Below, piece by piece: positions 6,518 to 7,011 of a stretch of DNA of 7,011 bases. The stretch is from Pseudomonadota bacterium (GTDB lineage Bacteria; Pseudomonadota; Gammaproteobacteria; Pseudomonadales; Oceanobacteraceae): assembly GCA_023399105.1 (NCBI GenBank), contig JAEWQT010000044.1:1-7011 (forward strand). Direction: 5' to 3'. Below the pieces are notes generated by a model. The model was not told the DNA's origin. It did not search any database and worked only from the letters and a program-made list of their open reading frames with translations. The stretch's first letter is position 1. Every line of letters begins with the position of its first letter. Both the position numbers and the translations under genes were made by a program.

Positions 6518-7011
6518 ACTGCACGGCGGTAGTACGCCGGCCGGACAGTTGTTTGTGGAAAAACCCCATTAAAGTCCGGGTACATACTTCGCCCACGCAC
6601 GGCAGTTCGGTGCCGCGTCGCCAGGATGGATTGGTGTCGTCAAAGAAGCGGATGCGGTGATTTTGTTCACGCATATCCACAGTAATATCCGCCACTTCAT
6701 CTTTCAGGTGCTGGGAATTTTCGCCAAAATCCAGCAGACGATTTTCGCGGTCGTAATAATCTGGAAAAAGTTTTTCACAATACTGGTCAATCACATTCAC
6801 CAGGCGGGTGTTGTGATGGTTGTGGTTGGGATAATGGCGGAAAAAATTATTCGCCAGCAGCAGATAGGTTTTGTAACCCTTGGAAATCAGTAACCAGAAT
6901 ACTTTGGTGCCGGGTTTGGTCAGTTTTAATTTCAGCATCCGTACGGCAAATGCTTGCTGCAGGGCTTTGTTGCCCCAGTAATCTTTTTCCAGAATGGTAT
7001 CGCCGCTGAAC
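6516..7011 (-). CDS. Unrecognised protein, C-terminal part (weak GNAT-like pattern), 5' end outside window
   Basis: The reading frame is open to the right edge, giving 165 residues (the first codon incomplete) and ending in LSGRRTTAVQ. An ATG at 6938 is internal: codons before it continue without a stop as FSGDTILEKDYWGNKALQQAF, so the true start is upstream of the window. This stretch, followed by a basic helix (AVRMLKLKLTK) and a hydrophobic strand/helix (TKVFWLLISKGYKTYLLLANNF), resembles the motif-A to beta-5 part of a GNAT fold, but the R/QxxGxG loop is not clear and I do not call the family firmly. The rest is polar, with an HNHHN cluster and cysteines in ELPCVGEVCTRTL near the end. It is the first visible gene of the operon, 10 nt before the GH3 start. 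A hand count gives about 47% GC over 6541-6900, lower than its neighbour. Confidence 0.8.
   Translation of the reverse strand, partial: FSGDTILEKDYWGNKALQQAFAVRMLKLKLTKPGTKVFWLLISKGYKTYLLLANNFFRHYPNHNHHNTRLVNVIDQYCEKLFPDYYDRENRLLDFGENSQHLKDEVADITVDMREQNHRIRFFDDTNPSWRRGTELPCVGEVCTRTLMGFFHKQLSGRRTTAVQ

Noticed and set aside
6516..6938. Treating the first visible protein as a complete 140-aa gene starting at 6938
   Set aside because: The frame continues without a stop to the right edge, with protein-like sequence before the ATG and no Shine-Dalgarno in front of it, so the gene is cut by the window.

Overview
The window looks like part of a gammaproteobacterial chromosome, possibly marine or environmental. 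This is inferred from mixed, mostly high GC (hand counts: about 67% in the middle of the GH3 gene, about 43-48% in the most upstream gene), CTG-dominated leucine codons with frequent TTA, AGGA-type ribosome binding sites and an RND-type tripartite efflux system. The species cannot be fixed from the sequence.

All convincing genes lie on the minus strand and read from the right edge to the left edge as one tightly packed operon. In transcription order they are: (1) the C-terminal part of an unrecognised protein with a faint GNAT-like pattern (open at the right edge, stop at 6516); (2) a GH3-family adenylating acyl-acid amido synthetase (6505 to 4877); (3) a protein made of two GNAT-like halves (4880 to 3792); (4) a short condensation/CoA-dependent-acyltransferase-like protein with an HxxxDG motif (3781 or 3787 to 2807); (5) an RND periplasmic adaptor (2814 to 1660); (6) the N-terminal 552 residues of an RND inner-membrane pump (1658 to the left edge). 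Junctions are 10 nt, a 4-nt ATGA overlap, 4 or 10 nt, an 8-nt overlap and 1 nt. There is no room for an internal terminator, and no promoter or terminator is visible.

The combination is the interesting part. An ATP-dependent acid-activating/amide-forming enzyme, one or more acyltransferase-fold proteins and a dedicated efflux pump are translationally coupled. The simplest reading, which is inference, is a small biosynthesis-and-export cassette in which a carboxylic acid is activated and conjugated to an amine or amino acid, further acylated, and pumped out. Neither the substrate nor the product can be read from the sequence. No outer-membrane TolC-like channel, regulator, RNA gene, mobile element or CRISPR array is seen in the window. 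Apart from the few-base junctions, the whole window is coding.
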